The notes under the pieces were generated by a model. That model was given only the letters and a program-made list of their open reading frames with translations, did no database searches and was not told the origin of the DNA. From Myroides sp. 1354 (GTDB lineage Bacteria; Bacteroidota; Bacteroidia; Flavobacteriales; Flavobacteriaceae), in the NCBI RefSeq assembly GCF_030324495.1, contig NZ_JACAGN010000007.1:124001-188000 (forward strand): 64,000 nucleotides of DNA, given 5' to 3'. Shown here one piece after another: positions 1 through 9,900 of this stretch. The position numbers were made by a program, and so were the translations under genes. Numbering within the stretch: position 1 is the first letter of the stretch; the number at the start of each line of letters is the position of its first letter.

Positions 1-530
1 TACTCTTTCCATTGGTAGTCTGGTCGTCCACTAGGTGGAAGCTGAGAAATCATCACGTATTTTCCTTTTACCGTTGGTAACCAAGCTTCAAACTCAGCTT
101 TATTTTTGGCATCTACTAAAACAACAACCTCTCCTTCTACTCCATTTTTCTTTGTAGCGGGACTCCAAGCCAATTGTGTTCCTTCTAAGGATTTGATTCG
201 TGGAGATGTCATCGTAATTTGCGAGGTTCCTCTTTCCCATGCCTTCCATGTTCCATAAGCTTCATTACGTGCTTCCAACCCCATCTTTTGGTAGGTGTCT
301 TTTACCCAATTGTGGGCTTGCATCATCTGAGGGGTTCCAACTAAACGCGGACCTATTCCGTCTAATAATTCAAAAGCATAGGTCTTAAGTTGAGAATTTG
401 TGGTTCCTTCTGTGATAATAGCCTCCACAATGGGATCTTGATTTTGAGCGATGGTTAAACTACTTGTAATAAGAGCAATTCCCAGTAAACTATGCTTGAG
501 ATTTTGATGGATCGTTGTGGTAAACTTCAT
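1..530 (-). CDS. M28-family zinc peptidase, N-terminal part (gene runs off the window)
   Basis: The reading frame starts at the ATG at 530 and is open to the window edge, giving about 176 residues. It begins with a signal peptide (hydrophobic stretch ending SSLTIAQ). The region DGIGPRLVGTPQ is typical of the start of secreted M28 aminopeptidases and carboxypeptidase Q-like enzymes, followed by a PA-like insert. The metal ligands lie outside the window, so the family call rests on the N-terminal half. It would hydrolyse peptides in the periplasm or outside the cell. A terminator at 611-641 separates it from the upstream phosphoesterase gene, so it is probably its own transcription unit. Confidence 0.7.
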   Translation of the reverse strand, partial: MKFTTTIHQNLKHSLLGIALITSSLTIAQNQDPIVEAIITEGTTNSQLKTYAFELLDGIGPRLVGTPQMMQAHNWVKDTYQKMGLEARNEAYGTWKAWERGTSQITMTSPRIKSLEGTQLAWSPATKKNGVEGEVVVLVDAKNKAEFEAWLPTVKGKYVMISQLPPSGRPDYQWKE

Positions 531-610
531 TTTATTTTAGTTTTCGTTTGTTTAGGGCAAAATACTCGAATATCTACTGACATACAACATTTTTTTATTG
601 AATGAATCAA

Positions 611-641
611 ATAAAAAATAGGCGAGAAAAATCCCGCCTAT
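611..641 (-). terminator. rho-independent terminator after the phosphoesterase gene
   Basis: On the minus strand a 10-base-pair stem (618-627 with 632-641, one G-T pair) with a four-base loop is followed by a run of T. It lies 60 bases after the stop codon of the gene ending at 699. Confidence 0.7.
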
Positions 642-698
642 CTAACCAAATTAACACATTCACTTCATGAAATTACTTTCACTTCATCTTGACTTACT

Positions 699-2279
699 TT
701 ATTTTTGAGCACGTGCTTCTACTCTAAATGTTTTTATTGTAGAGAATACACGTTGAAACATATCTTTTGTTCGGATTTCTACTTGGTGGATTCCTACACT
801 CAAATTGGAAGGAATACGCGCACCCCATAAATGAGGACTATTCACAGGATTAGATGGCCTCTTTCCGTCCACTAACGTTTGAGAAAGATCGTATTTTTGC
901 ACTTTAGCGTATAAGGCTGGATCCAACGTCACTTCTCGATTCATTTTCTTCCATTCTTGTTGATCAATGCGATATTCAACCTCATCAAATTCAGTTCCCA
1001 TAAATATATTGGCATATACAAATGAATTCCCTCCTTTTTTATCTGCTACAACTTGAGGTAAAAACACTTCCATGCGATAATCTTCTGATTTTCCAGCTAC
1101 TTTATAATCTAACTCATAGGTATTTCCTTTGACTGATAGAATAGCATATCCTTTAGGTGTGCCGTCTCTCATGGTAGATACAGGTACATTTTCTTCGTTG
1201 TATTCTCCAGAATACCAATCACCAGAGGTAGTACCTACATTGTATTCATGGAGTAATTTAGCTTTGTTCCACCCTTGTTCTTTTCCGTAGAATTGATGGG
1301 TTTGTGTATGCATATGAGCCGATAACAATAAAACGTTGTCAAATTCTGCCAATACATCCAATAGCTCTTGTCTAGCTTTAGCATCGAAGTGTTTCTCCTC
1401 CCCTACATATAAAGGAATATGGAAGGATACGACGATTAAACGATCTTTGTCGACTAATTTTAAGTTGTTACGAACAAAATCCAATTGATCTTTTCGAAAT
1501 CCACCCCAATATCCTTTTTGGGTAATAGGATGTGGATAAAGCACATCATCCAATACAATAAAATGAGCTTTTCCATAATTAAAAGCATAATTAGCTGGTC
1601 CAAAATTGCGCTCGAAGGTTTCGTCTGAATGAATGTCTTCTGTTGCATCGTAATTCATATCGTGATTTCCCAATACATTATACCACGGCAATCCAATTTC
1701 TTTCATGACTTCCTTGTAGGGTTGATGCAAACTCAAATCATCTCCTACAATATCACCTAAACTAATTCCAAAAGAGATACCCGCTGTACGCTCCTTCGCT
1801 TCATCGACAATCGCTCTTTTGTAATATTCCATTTCAGCCATTGTATAAGGTTGTGGATCACCGAAAACAAAGGCTTTAAAATCGTTGTTTTCTTCTTGTG
1901 GAAGTAACCCAAAGTTGACTTCTTTTGGCAATTTTCCCGTTGGTTCTATTCCTTTATACTTGAAGTGTTTGGGAGATCCTTTGGGTTTGTGCATATAGTA
2001 GTAGCGCGGTAAATTATATTCATCCAATAAAAAACCATAACCCGCAGGCTTGATGACAAAAATAGGATTGTCATCAGACAAAGGTAATTCATATTTTCCT
2101 TGTGCATCGGTCAATACTACCTCCATTCCATTGCTTACGGCTACATTGGCTAATGGTCGTTCTTTTTTATCTTTTATTCCATTGGCATTGGCATCCTCAA
2201 AAACATAGCCAATTACTTTCGTTTGAGCCCCTACAACTAAAGAAGTTAAAAGGGCAATACTTAATACAATATTTTTCAT
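699..2279 (-). CDS. calcineurin-like metallophosphoesterase with N- and C-terminal beta domains
   Basis: A 526-residue secreted protein. It has a signal peptide (residues 1-18), a carboxypeptidase-regulatory-like MetallophosN domain (about 20-125), the metallophosphatase core and a C-terminal beta domain (about 400-526). Metal-binding motifs are visible: FGDPQP, SLGDIVGDD, LGNHDMN, SFHIPL and AHMHTQTH. It is expected to hydrolyse phosphodiesters or phosphomonoesters outside the cytoplasm. It is the last gene of the sigma/FecR/SusC/SusD series and starts 7 bases after the second phosphoesterase, which suggests that the imported substrate is a phosphorylated compound. The actual substrate cannot be read from the sequence. 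Confidence 0.85.
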   Translation of the reverse strand: MKNIVLSIALLTSLVVGAQTKVIGYVFEDANANGIKDKKERPLANVAVSNGMEVVLTDAQGKYELPLSDDNPIFVIKPAGYGFLLDEYNLPRYYYMHKPKGSPKHFKYKGIEPTGKLPKEVNFGLLPQEENNDFKAFVFGDPQPYTMAEMEYYKRAIVDEAKERTAGISFGISLGDIVGDDLSLHQPYKEVMKEIGLPWYNVLGNHDMNYDATEDIHSDETFERNFGPANYAFNYGKAHFIVLDDVLYPHPITQKGYWGGFRKDQLDFVRNNLKLVDKDRLIVVSFHIPLYVGEEKHFDAKARQELLDVLAEFDNVLLLSAHMHTQTHQFYGKEQGWNKAKLLHEYNVGTTSGDWYSGEYNEENVPVSTMRDGTPKGYAILSVKGNTYELDYKVAGKSEDYRMEVFLPQVVADKKGGNSFVYANIFMGTEFDEVEYRIDQQEWKKMNREVTLDPALYAKVQKYDLSQTLVDGKRPSNPVNSPHLWGARIPSNLSVGIHQVEIRTKDMFQRVFSTIKTFRVEARAQK

Positions 2280-2286
2280 CTTATGT

Positions 2287-3261
2287 TTATAACTTAATTA
2301 ATCGATCTGATATTTTAGCTGCAGAAACGTAATTCCACGAAACAATAGGTTCACCTAATTGAACGGGGGATTGCCCATACCAAGATGATTCTTTCCCTGT
2401 CAATCGCAGTTCATCGGATTCTATTTGTACGTGGGCCCACAGCGGATCTTTGTAATACCCCATATTGCGCAAATAAGGATATTTCGTATAGGCTTCTTGC
2501 GAAAATGACGTATTGTTATAGGGTTCTCCCAACCATCGGTATACGGCACTGTTGATTTGCACATAGTGAATTCCGTTGATTACATTGGTATAATCCATAT
2601 GGTGATGTCCTGAAAACACGACCTTTACCTTCGTAAATCCTGCTTTTTTATTGCAGTTATCCAATAAGATACGTACCGCTTCCCTATTGTGCACTCCATT
2701 GTGATCCAATCCTTGATGAATAAATACAATGGTCGGCAAGGAGGTGCTATTGAGGTCCTGTTCCAACCATTCCAATTGTTGCTTGTGGAAATAGGAAGGA
2801 TAACGCATCCCCTCATTACCAGGTATTTTTCCATTGCCATCTAATACTACAAAGTGATGCCCTTTGCGATCAAAACTGTAATAATTCTGTTTCAGGGAAA
2901 AGAAATCCATGATTTGTTCTAAGGATTTATTCTCATCAAATTCATGGTTGCCAATCACGTGAAAGGCATCTCCTTGAAAGGAATTCCAAATATCTAAAAT
3001 GATTTGATTCTCCTTTTTAGGAACACAAAAATCACCCAATTGAATAATAAAATCGACTTGTTTTCGATTCATTTCCTCTACAAAGGCTTGCAATCGCATT
3101 GGCGCATCAAAGGTTAAATCTTGATGTAAATCGGTTATAATACCAAAGCTCAACGTTTCTTTTTTTCTTTCCTCCCCTATCTCCTTCGCTTGAATGTCAA
3201 AGGGAATAGCTGTCGCTAAGGTTCCTAAGGCAACCGTTCGCAAAAATTCACTTCTCTTCAT
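2287..3261 (-). CDS. metallophosphoesterase with Tat-like signal
   Basis: The ATG at 3261 (MKRSEFLRTV) is preferred over an earlier alternative because it follows the SusD stop codon by 4 bases and has an AAGGAA-like ribosome site. The N-terminus resembles a twin-arginine signal with KR in place of RR. Core metallophosphatase motifs are present: FGIITDLHQD, LGDF, GNHEFD, FIHQG and SGHHHMDYTN. About 324 residues. It is probably co-transcribed with susC and susD upstream and the second phosphoesterase downstream, forming a phosphate-ester utilisation module. Confidence 0.85.
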   Translation of the reverse strand: MKRSEFLRTVALGTLATAIPFDIQAKEIGEERKKETLSFGIITDLHQDLTFDAPMRLQAFVEEMNRKQVDFIIQLGDFCVPKKENQIILDIWNSFQGDAFHVIGNHEFDENKSLEQIMDFFSLKQNYYSFDRKGHHFVVLDGNGKIPGNEGMRYPSYFHKQQLEWLEQDLNSTSLPTIVFIHQGLDHNGVHNREAVRILLDNCNKKAGFTKVKVVFSGHHHMDYTNVINGIHYVQINSAVYRWLGEPYNNTSFSQEAYTKYPYLRNMGYYKDPLWAHVQIESDELRLTGKESSWYGQSPVQLGEPIVSWNYVSAAKISDRLIKL

Positions 3262-3265
3262 TTCC

Positions 3266-4696
3266 TTACTTGATCCACCAAATTTTAGCATTCATTTTAT
3301 CTCCTCCCATACGCTGACTTGCTTCGGAATAATTCGTTGGATTGTACACTTTTTGATCGGAATGATACAACAGGCGATAGGGCATTTTTCCGTCATTTAA
3401 CATAGAAGAAGTTGTTGGTAATACAGGTAATCCAGTACGTCTGTATTCAGACCATTGTTGAAAATCTGTAAAGTAGAGTGAAATGTATTTTTGCAACATA
3501 ATTTGCTCCAAATTCCCCTTATATTTCACTTTCTCTTGCTCTAAATAAGCTGCTTCAGCTGTTTTTCCTGTTACGAAGAGAATTGCACTTTTTATTCCAT
3601 TGGTGTAGTATTGCTCCGCCTGACCGCTATTGTAGTAACCACGTTGGGCTAATTCCGCTTTGATGAATTCCACCTCTGCATGCATCAAAATGGGAATACT
3701 CATAGGAGCAACCACTTGTTTATTATTCATATAAGAAGGAGAGAATTTAAATTGAGAATTATCCCCTACATAGGCACTTGGTATTCCCACATATCCGATT
3801 GATTTTCCTTCTAAGTCTTTGGCTTCTGTTGCATATACTCCAATACGAGGATCTTTCAACTCATTTAAATGATCAATAAAAAAGGCTGAAGCCGATTGAT
3901 TGGTAGAGAAATCTAACGCTCTAGACCAAGGCGATAAATTAGGGGTAATTCCCGTTACCTTTAATGCAGCACTTTGCGTAAAATCGCTAATGATGGGGTA
4001 TTTATCTTCTTGGCTCAACATAGTCACCATTTCTCCAAACGCCTGTGGATATACATTGGAGATTCTCAACAACAAACGCAAGCGCAGTGAATTGGTAAAT
4101 CGCTGCCAATTTTTAGTATTATTATCAAACAGGATTTCTTTTCCGTATAACATTGGATTCGTGTGATTATACAATGCGTTAGCCTCTTCTAAATCTTGCA
4201 ATAACCTCATGTAAATCTCTTGCTGGGTATCGTATTTGGGTTTTAATCCTCCTTCATCTCCTTTGGATGCCTCTGAGAAGGGAATATCACCAAATGAATC
4301 GGTTAGATTGGAATACACCCAAGCGCGTAAAGTTAAACCGATGGCTTTATAATTAGCATCATTGGGATTCGCCTCTGAAACGGCTAACATTTCACGGATA
4401 TTCTTCGCCCATTTGTAACTAGCATTCCATTGGGAATTTCCCGTATTATCTAAAATCTCATAACGGTGTCTTCCTCCGTAAAAACTGGGATAAGGCAACT
4501 TTACCTGCATGAGTTCTGCCGTGATATCGTAGTAATTCCTTATGTTGTTGTTTGCCATATTATAGATAACCTCATTCAAGAGGGTACCTGGGCTAATTTG
4601 ATCAATTAAATTGGGATCTGTATTGACTTCTTCAAAGTTTTCTGTACAAGAGAGAAAGAAGAAAACTGAAGCGACTAGGTAAATTATTCTTTTCAT
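3266..4696 (-). CDS. SusD/RagB-family outer-membrane lipoprotein
   Basis: 476 residues beginning with a lipoprotein signal (FFFLSC, cysteine near residue 17), followed by the NTDPN motif common in SusD-like proteins and a helical TPR-rich body. SusD proteins sit on the cell surface as the lid of a SusC transporter and capture the substrate. Its position 15 bases after the susC-like gene and before two phosphoesterases fits a dedicated nutrient uptake system. It belongs to the SusD-like branch found beside peptide or phosphate importers rather than one with an obvious glycan-binding signature. Confidence 0.9.
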   Translation of the reverse strand: MKRIIYLVASVFFFLSCTENFEEVNTDPNLIDQISPGTLLNEVIYNMANNNIRNYYDITAELMQVKLPYPSFYGGRHRYEILDNTGNSQWNASYKWAKNIREMLAVSEANPNDANYKAIGLTLRAWVYSNLTDSFGDIPFSEASKGDEGGLKPKYDTQQEIYMRLLQDLEEANALYNHTNPMLYGKEILFDNNTKNWQRFTNSLRLRLLLRISNVYPQAFGEMVTMLSQEDKYPIISDFTQSAALKVTGITPNLSPWSRALDFSTNQSASAFFIDHLNELKDPRIGVYATEAKDLEGKSIGYVGIPSAYVGDNSQFKFSPSYMNNKQVVAPMSIPILMHAEVEFIKAELAQRGYYNSGQAEQYYTNGIKSAILFVTGKTAEAAYLEQEKVKYKGNLEQIMLQKYISLYFTDFQQWSEYRRTGLPVLPTTSSMLNDGKMPYRLLYHSDQKVYNPTNYSEASQRMGGDKMNAKIWWIK

Positions 4697-4711
4697 GTGT
4701 GATGCTGCGTA

Positions 4712-7700
4712 TTAAAATTCTACTTTTAAATTAAATCCATAGGAAGCGGTAGAAGGCATTTGCCCTGTTTCCATTCCGGGTACAATGACACTTCCATTCA
4801 TGGTTGCGGCTTCTGGATCATAAATTGGGAAATCGGTAAACGTTTTTAAATCACGTCCATATACGGTTAGTGTCAAACTTTCTAATCCCATGCGTTTCAA
4901 TTGTTTTTTCGCAAAAGAATACGACAACGAGAGTTCTCTAATCTTCAAAAAAGAAGCATCAAAGGTATTAGACTCGACATTTTGGTATTCATAGTATTTT
5001 CTGTAGTAATTATCTACGCGAATTGGCGTTGTATTGGGTGAATAAGTTCCATCGGCATTTAATACCACTCCTTCTCCTATTAATTCTCCTGCTTCACGTC
5101 CTTTGAGTGTATGTTTCAATTGTCCTGCTTCTGTAGCTTTGTGATGGGTATGGGAGTAAATCTTTCCTCCATATTGACCGTCAATTGTAAATCCAAAATT
5201 CCAATTCTTATATTTGAAATTATTGACTAATCCGGCCTTCCATTTTGGAGCCACATCACCAATATACTCTGGGTCAGCCCCTAATACAGGAACTCCATTG
5301 CTATAAACAATTTGCCCTTCTGGATTGCGGACGAATTTTCGCCCATATAAAGCTGTTGTTGTTCCTCCTACCTTCGCAATTAATCGTCCGTTGACAACTG
5401 TAGCTAATACTTGCTCTTCTAAATTGTCTTTTAATTCTAGTACTTCGTTTTTATTTTTAGACCAGTTGGCAGAAACATTCCATGAAAAATCGCTATTCTT
5501 TATTGGCGTTCCATGTAGTACCAACTCCACTCCTTTATTTCTTACTTTTCCTGCATTGATAACCTGAGAACTAAATCCTTCTGCTATATCCATAGGCAAA
5601 ACTAAAATCTGGTTCTTTGTATCTGAATTATAAAAAGTTACATCAAATCCCAAGCGATTTTGCAACATCTTCATTTCTACTCCTGTTTCCCAACTTGACG
5701 TAATTTCGGGTCTTAAGTTTGCATTGTACAACGTGCTTGGCATAACAGCTGAACTTGGGAAATTACTTTGTGCATAGTATTTGGATACTTGATACGGATC
5801 TGTATCACTTCCTACTTTTGCAAAGGATACCCTGTATTTCAAATAATCAATCATTTCAGGTAAAACAAACATATCTGATAGAATAGCACTTGCACTTACA
5901 GAAGGGTAGAAATACGAATTATTCCCACTTGGCAGTGTACTAGACCAGTCATTTCTAGCGGTTACATCCACGAATAAGAAGTTGTTGTACCCCATCGTCA
6001 TCATTCCGTAGGTACTGTTTACTTTTTTCAAGGCATCAGACGTATTGACAATGGGATTATTCACGCCATTAGATAGCTTGTACACTCCTGGTACTACTAA
6101 GGCATCCACAGACGTTCTCACATTTCGATGCGTATACGACATATGATTAGCTCCCACCATAACTTGATAATCCAATGTTTCTGAAATTTTATCCTTGTAC
6201 GTCAATAAGAAATCAGCATTTATTTCTCTACTTGATATATCTTGACGAGCATAAAATCCTTCTGCATGGCGTTTACTCGAAAAGCCGCGTTTGGTTTCTC
6301 TGAATTGAGTAAGGTTATTGATGGCTAAACGCCCCATAAAGTCCAATTTATCTGTCAGCTTAATCTCTGCTTTTGCGTTTCCGATAAATTGACTGCTATC
6401 TAGTGTATTTTGATCGACATTGGTAATAAAATAAGGATTACTAGACCAAGGCGAGAAAGGGTTTAACTGCTCTCGATCTTCCTTTCCATTTTTCCACATG
6501 GGTTTATACCAGTTGACATCCACGTTGGGCAATAAGAACATCATGAAATAAGCCAATGATCCATTATTATATCCCAAAACGGGTAAGTTATCGCTCTTTC
6601 TGTTGTTGTAATTCATCACGGCAGATAACTTAACGCGGTCTGAAATCTGGTAATTTCCATTGAATGAGGCCCCGTATTTTTTGTATCCTGTGTTGGGAAC
6701 AATCCACTTATTATCTGTATGTGAAATATTCAATCGCATAGAGCCTTTGTCATTCCCCCCTTGAAAAGCAATGGCATTATTAACGGTTACACCCGTTTCA
6801 AAAAAGTCTTTTCTGTTGTTTTTATAAGGTCTCCACAAGGTGCGCTCTGGCGTTTGTCCTTGAGTCGTGGGATCATATTGATAAAAATATTGATCTTGGA
6901 ATTTAGGTCCCCAAGCTTCTGGGTGATTTCCTGTATCTGGACCATCGGCTGAATTGCCAAAAGAATAGTATGGATTTCCATTCTTGTCAAAATATCCCCC
7001 CGATCCTTGTCCATATTCATATTGATAATCCGGCCATTTATTAATCACATCAAATGCAACTGAGCTGTTAAAAGCAATACCAAACTTATCGTTTTTCTTT
7101 CCTGATTTTGTCGTGATAATTAAAGCTCCATTCGCTGCTCTAGATCCGTATAATGCCGCAGCTGTTGGTCCTTTTAAAACCGTTACACTTTCAATATCAT
7201 CTTGATTCAAATCGGAGATGGCGTTTCCATTATCTACTGGGGAATCATTTCCAAAAGCAGCAGTATTATACCCATTGGAATTAATTTCTTGATCCATTGG
7301 CACTCCATCAATAACAATCAACGCGTAGTTTTTACTAGCATCTAAAGAGGTATTTCCCCTCAATTGGATGCGTTGAGAATTAATCGGTCCCGTTCCTCCT
7401 GATGCGATATTCAATCCAGCAACTTTTCCCTTTAATCCACTGGACCAGTTATTGGCTACCGCAGTAGATAGCTTTTCCGCATTTACTGTTTCTTGCGCAT
7501 AACCCAAACGTTTTTCTTCACGTTTGATTCCCAATGCGGTTACCACCACCTCATCCAAACTTGTTTGATCATCTTGTAAAACAATGTTTAAATTTTGGGC
7601 AGCTCTAACCACTTGTGTTTTATAACCAATAAATGAAATTTCTAAATCATCCACTCCTAAATTTACAGTTAGACTAAACACTCCATTGATATCTGTAGCT

Positions 7701-8131
7701 ACTCCTTTATTGGTTCCCTTAATCGCAACAGTAGCTCCAGGAATAGTAAAACCATCCTTATCTTTCACCACTCCTTTTATCTGTTGGTGATTTTGCTGTT
7801 CTTTTACCGAGATGGTAGTACCTGAGATTTGATACGTCAATCCGTATTCACTCGAAACCTCATCAAGTACATCCGTAATCTTTCTGTCTTTTACTGCGAT
7901 GGCAATCTTTTTATTGGTTTTCAATACATCGTCAGAAGCTACAACGGTGTAATTGGTCTGCTTTTTAACGTCTTCAAATACTTCTTCGATAGACAATCCA
8001 TCTGCATAAGCAGGAAGAGACTTCCCTTCTTTTTGTGCGTGCACACCTAAACTGAACGTACTGCTCAACGCTAGGACATACACCCATGTTGGATAGGATT
8101 TACTCCTACTTTTTACTAATTTTCGGTACAT
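4712..8131 (-). CDS. SusC/RagA-family TonB-linked outer-membrane transporter with STN domain
   Basis: 1139 residues. In order: a signal peptide (about 1-32), an STN signalling domain (about 45-110), a carboxypeptidase-D-like regulatory domain (about 117-195), a plug domain starting near DEVVVTALGIKREEK, and a large beta-barrel ending in a typical aromatic/hydrophobic C-terminus (FNLKVEF). The STN domain is known to touch a FecR-type anti-sigma factor, and fecR and an ECF sigma gene lie immediately upstream. This is therefore a substrate importer that also reports substrate binding to the sigma factor. It pairs with the SusD-like gene downstream. Confidence 0.93.
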   Translation of the reverse strand: MYRKLVKSRSKSYPTWVYVLALSSTFSLGVHAQKEGKSLPAYADGLSIEEVFEDVKKQTNYTVVASDDVLKTNKKIAIAVKDRKITDVLDEVSSEYGLTYQISGTTISVKEQQNHQQIKGVVKDKDGFTIPGATVAIKGTNKGVATDINGVFSLTVNLGVDDLEISFIGYKTQVVRAAQNLNIVLQDDQTSLDEVVVTALGIKREEKRLGYAQETVNAEKLSTAVANNWSSGLKGKVAGLNIASGGTGPINSQRIQLRGNTSLDASKNYALIVIDGVPMDQEINSNGYNTAAFGNDSPVDNGNAISDLNQDDIESVTVLKGPTAAALYGSRAANGALIITTKSGKKNDKFGIAFNSSVAFDVINKWPDYQYEYGQGSGGYFDKNGNPYYSFGNSADGPDTGNHPEAWGPKFQDQYFYQYDPTTQGQTPERTLWRPYKNNRKDFFETGVTVNNAIAFQGGNDKGSMRLNISHTDNKWIVPNTGYKKYGASFNGNYQISDRVKLSAVMNYNNRKSDNLPVLGYNNGSLAYFMMFLLPNVDVNWYKPMWKNGKEDREQLNPFSPWSSNPYFITNVDQNTLDSSQFIGNAKAEIKLTDKLDFMGRLAINNLTQFRETKRGFSSKRHAEGFYARQDISSREINADFLLTYKDKISETLDYQVMVGANHMSYTHRNVRTSVDALVVPGVYKLSNGVNNPIVNTSDALKKVNSTYGMMTMGYNNFLFVDVTARNDWSSTLPSGNNSYFYPSVSASAILSDMFVLPEMIDYLKYRVSFAKVGSDTDPYQVSKYYAQSNFPSSAVMPSTLYNANLRPEITSSWETGVEMKMLQNRLGFDVTFYNSDTKNQILVLPMDIAEGFSSQVINAGKVRNKGVELVLHGTPIKNSDFSWNVSANWSKNKNEVLELKDNLEEQVLATVVNGRLIAKVGGTTTALYGRKFVRNPEGQIVYSNGVPVLGADPEYIGDVAPKWKAGLVNNFKYKNWNFGFTIDGQYGGKIYSHTHHKATEAGQLKHTLKGREAGELIGEGVVLNADGTYSPNTTPIRVDNYYRKYYEYQNVESNTFDASFLKIRELSLSYSFAKKQLKRMGLESLTLTVYGRDLKTFTDFPIYDPEAATMNGSVIVPGMETGQMPSTASYGFNLKVEF

Positions 8132-8187
8132 TTTATTATCTTTGGTTTTTAGTTAATCAATATTCTTTTGATAATTAATGGAATACA

Positions 8188-8222
8188 CCTGTTTATAGCT
8201 GCAACTATAGGCAGGTTTTTTT
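8188..8222 (+). terminator. hairpin with plus-strand T-tract between fecR and the susC-like gene
   Basis: CCTG and TATAG pair with CTATA and CAGG around a six-base loop, followed on the plus strand by TTTTTTT. Both flanking genes are on the minus strand, so this is either an antisense terminator or a structured leader of the susC-like transcript. Its role is unclear. Confidence 0.35.
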
Positions 8223-8226
8223 ATTT

Positions 8227-9159
8227 CTATTTTACGCTTATTGCGATGGTTCCATCTGCTTTTTTAGCATAACTTATCCCATACAAAAAGTTTAAACTAT
8301 TTAGTATTTCCTCAATACTATTGTATTTAAAATCTCCTGTAATCGTCAATGTGGGTACTTCCTGTCCTTGCCAAATTATTTTTGTGTTTAACTTCCTATT
8401 GAGTACGTGAATCACTTCTTGGATGGTTGCTTTTCTAAATTTGAGATTGCCTCGATGCCATTGATCTAAATCTTTTTCTTCCATCGCGTAGGATACAAAT
8501 TGTTGTTTTACAGTTTGGAAATCCACTTTTTCATTGGCTTTTAAGATTACTTTCTTCGATTGTTCTGCATCGCTTACTTCAACCTTTCCTTCATGAACAC
8601 TTACACTGATGGTTTCTCCATTTACATCATTGACATTGAACTTTGTTCCCAATACCTTGACGTGTAAATTTTCACTTTCCACCCGAAAAGGTTGTTGAGG
8701 ATGTGTTCGCTTCACCTCAAAAAAGGCTTCACCCTGTAAGTAAACGAGGCGTTGATCTTCTTCAAATTGAGTGGGGTATTGTATGGAACTTCCTCCGCTG
8801 AGGTAGACTAAGGTAGAGTCACTTAGGTGAAAGACGAGCTGTTCTCCTTTTTGTGCTTGTTGGGTAATCCACTGTGGGTCTGTTTTGGCAAAAAAGAAAA
8901 AATAGAACACACCTACACTGACCAAACAAGCCGCAAATGAGGTATACCGCAAGAAATGCGTTTGAAAGATTGAGGGTTTCGTTTTGGAAGAGATGGCCTG
9001 ATGCAGTCGATGGTATAATACTTTATCGCGTTTTACTTCTTCTGCCGTGATTCCCCCCACCTGTAGGGAATTGAAAAATTGATTGATTACAGCTTGTTCG
9101 GGTACTGAAGCTGTTCCTTTGTTGTATTTGGCTAATAGCGCTTTGAATTTCTTATACAT
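8227..9159 (-). CDS. FecR-family anti-sigma factor
   Basis: 310 residues. A cytoplasmic N-terminal segment of about 85 residues binds the sigma factor. A single membrane helix follows (about 70-90, YTSFAACLVSVGVFYFFFF). The periplasmic FecR domain contains the LVYLQGEAFFEV and FNVNDVNGE style motifs, and a C-terminal STN-like domain follows. FecR proteins hold an ECF sigma factor and release it when the STN domain of the partner SusC signals. The gene lies between the sigma gene (98 bases upstream) and the susC-like gene, which is the standard order. Confidence 0.92.
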   Translation of the reverse strand: MYKKFKALLAKYNKGTASVPEQAVINQFFNSLQVGGITAEEVKRDKVLYHRLHQAISSKTKPSIFQTHFLRYTSFAACLVSVGVFYFFFFAKTDPQWITQQAQKGEQLVFHLSDSTLVYLSGGSSIQYPTQFEEDQRLVYLQGEAFFEVKRTHPQQPFRVESENLHVKVLGTKFNVNDVNGETISVSVHEGKVEVSDAEQSKKVILKANEKVDFQTVKQQFVSYAMEEKDLDQWHRGNLKFRKATIQEVIHVLNRKLNTKIIWQGQEVPTLTITGDFKYNSIEEILNSLNFLYGISYAKKADGTIAISVK

Positions 9160-9257
9160 TATAGTCTTGTGATCTAGTACTATAATGAAGTACGCGAAAG
9201 AGTGGTTTTCCCCTATGTAAAAATTAAGGCTTAATCATTCCTTAAAACACAAAACAT

Positions 9258-9800
9258 TTAGGTAACACTTAACCAAGATAACAGCAAGATTGCTCCAGGA
9301 ATATCTACTACATAAGGTGTAGATTCTTTCAATAGTTTTAAAGCTTTGTTGATTTGATTTTCAACAGTACTCTCCGTAATGCCCAAACATTGGGCAATAT
9401 CTTTATACGTGCGCTGTTCATAGAAGCGCATTTTAAAAATCAAGAGGCAACGATCAGGAAGAATGGCAAGAGCCGTTTTTTCGATTTCATCTAAGAGCAT
9501 CGCTTTCACTTCATCGTATTGGGCGTCTTCTAAATCGGGAATTAGCGTCGCTAGTTTTTCCACCTGAACGGAATCAAACCGGCGATTACACAAGGCTTTT
9601 GCACATTGATTTCTCGTAGCCTGAAATAAATAAGCACGTGGCAATTCAGCCGTAACTTGCCTATTCCAAAAGTCGATAAAGACTTCTTGTACAATATCCT
9701 CTGCAACGGCTTTGTCTCGTATTACATTATAGGCAAAACTGTATAATTCAGCCCAGTGTTTTTGAAAGATTTTATCAAAATCAGCATTATGGCTTACCAT
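9258..9800 (-). CDS. ECF-type RNA polymerase sigma factor (sigma-70 family)
   Basis: 180 residues with region 2 (AYNVIRDKAVAEDIVQEVFIDFW, about 24-46) and region 4 helix-turn-helix (RTYKDIAQCLGITESTVENQI, about 130-150). It is shorter than primary sigma factors because it lacks regions 1 and 3. With FecR downstream it should form the cell-surface signalling switch for the SusC/SusD/phosphoesterase genes. A good -7 element lies 30 bases upstream. Confidence 0.92.
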   Translation of the reverse strand: MVSHNADFDKIFQKHWAELYSFAYNVIRDKAVAEDIVQEVFIDFWNRQVTAELPRAYLFQATRNQCAKALCNRRFDSVQVEKLATLIPDLEDAQYDEVKAMLLDEIEKTALAILPDRCLLIFKMRFYEQRTYKDIAQCLGITESTVENQINKALKLLKESTPYVVDIPGAILLLSWLSVT

Positions 9801-9829
9801 TTGTATATGAATTAATAGATTTATTCGAA

Positions 9830-9837
9830 CAAATGTA
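9830..9837 (-). promoter_or_regulatory. -7 promoter element of the ECF sigma gene
   Basis: TACATTTG on the minus strand matches the Bacteroidetes -7 consensus TAnnTTTG and lies 29 bases before the start codon. No convincing -33 TTG was seen. Confidence 0.5.
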
Positions 9838-9900
9838 GGAGTAAAGAATACGTTGAATTTTAATTCACTGTTAAGTTTTAGTGATTCCTAAGCATTAATT

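Noticed and set aside
3194-3400. Plus-strand open frame across the SusD/phosphoesterase junction
   Set aside because: It lies opposite two well-supported genes and has no features of its own.
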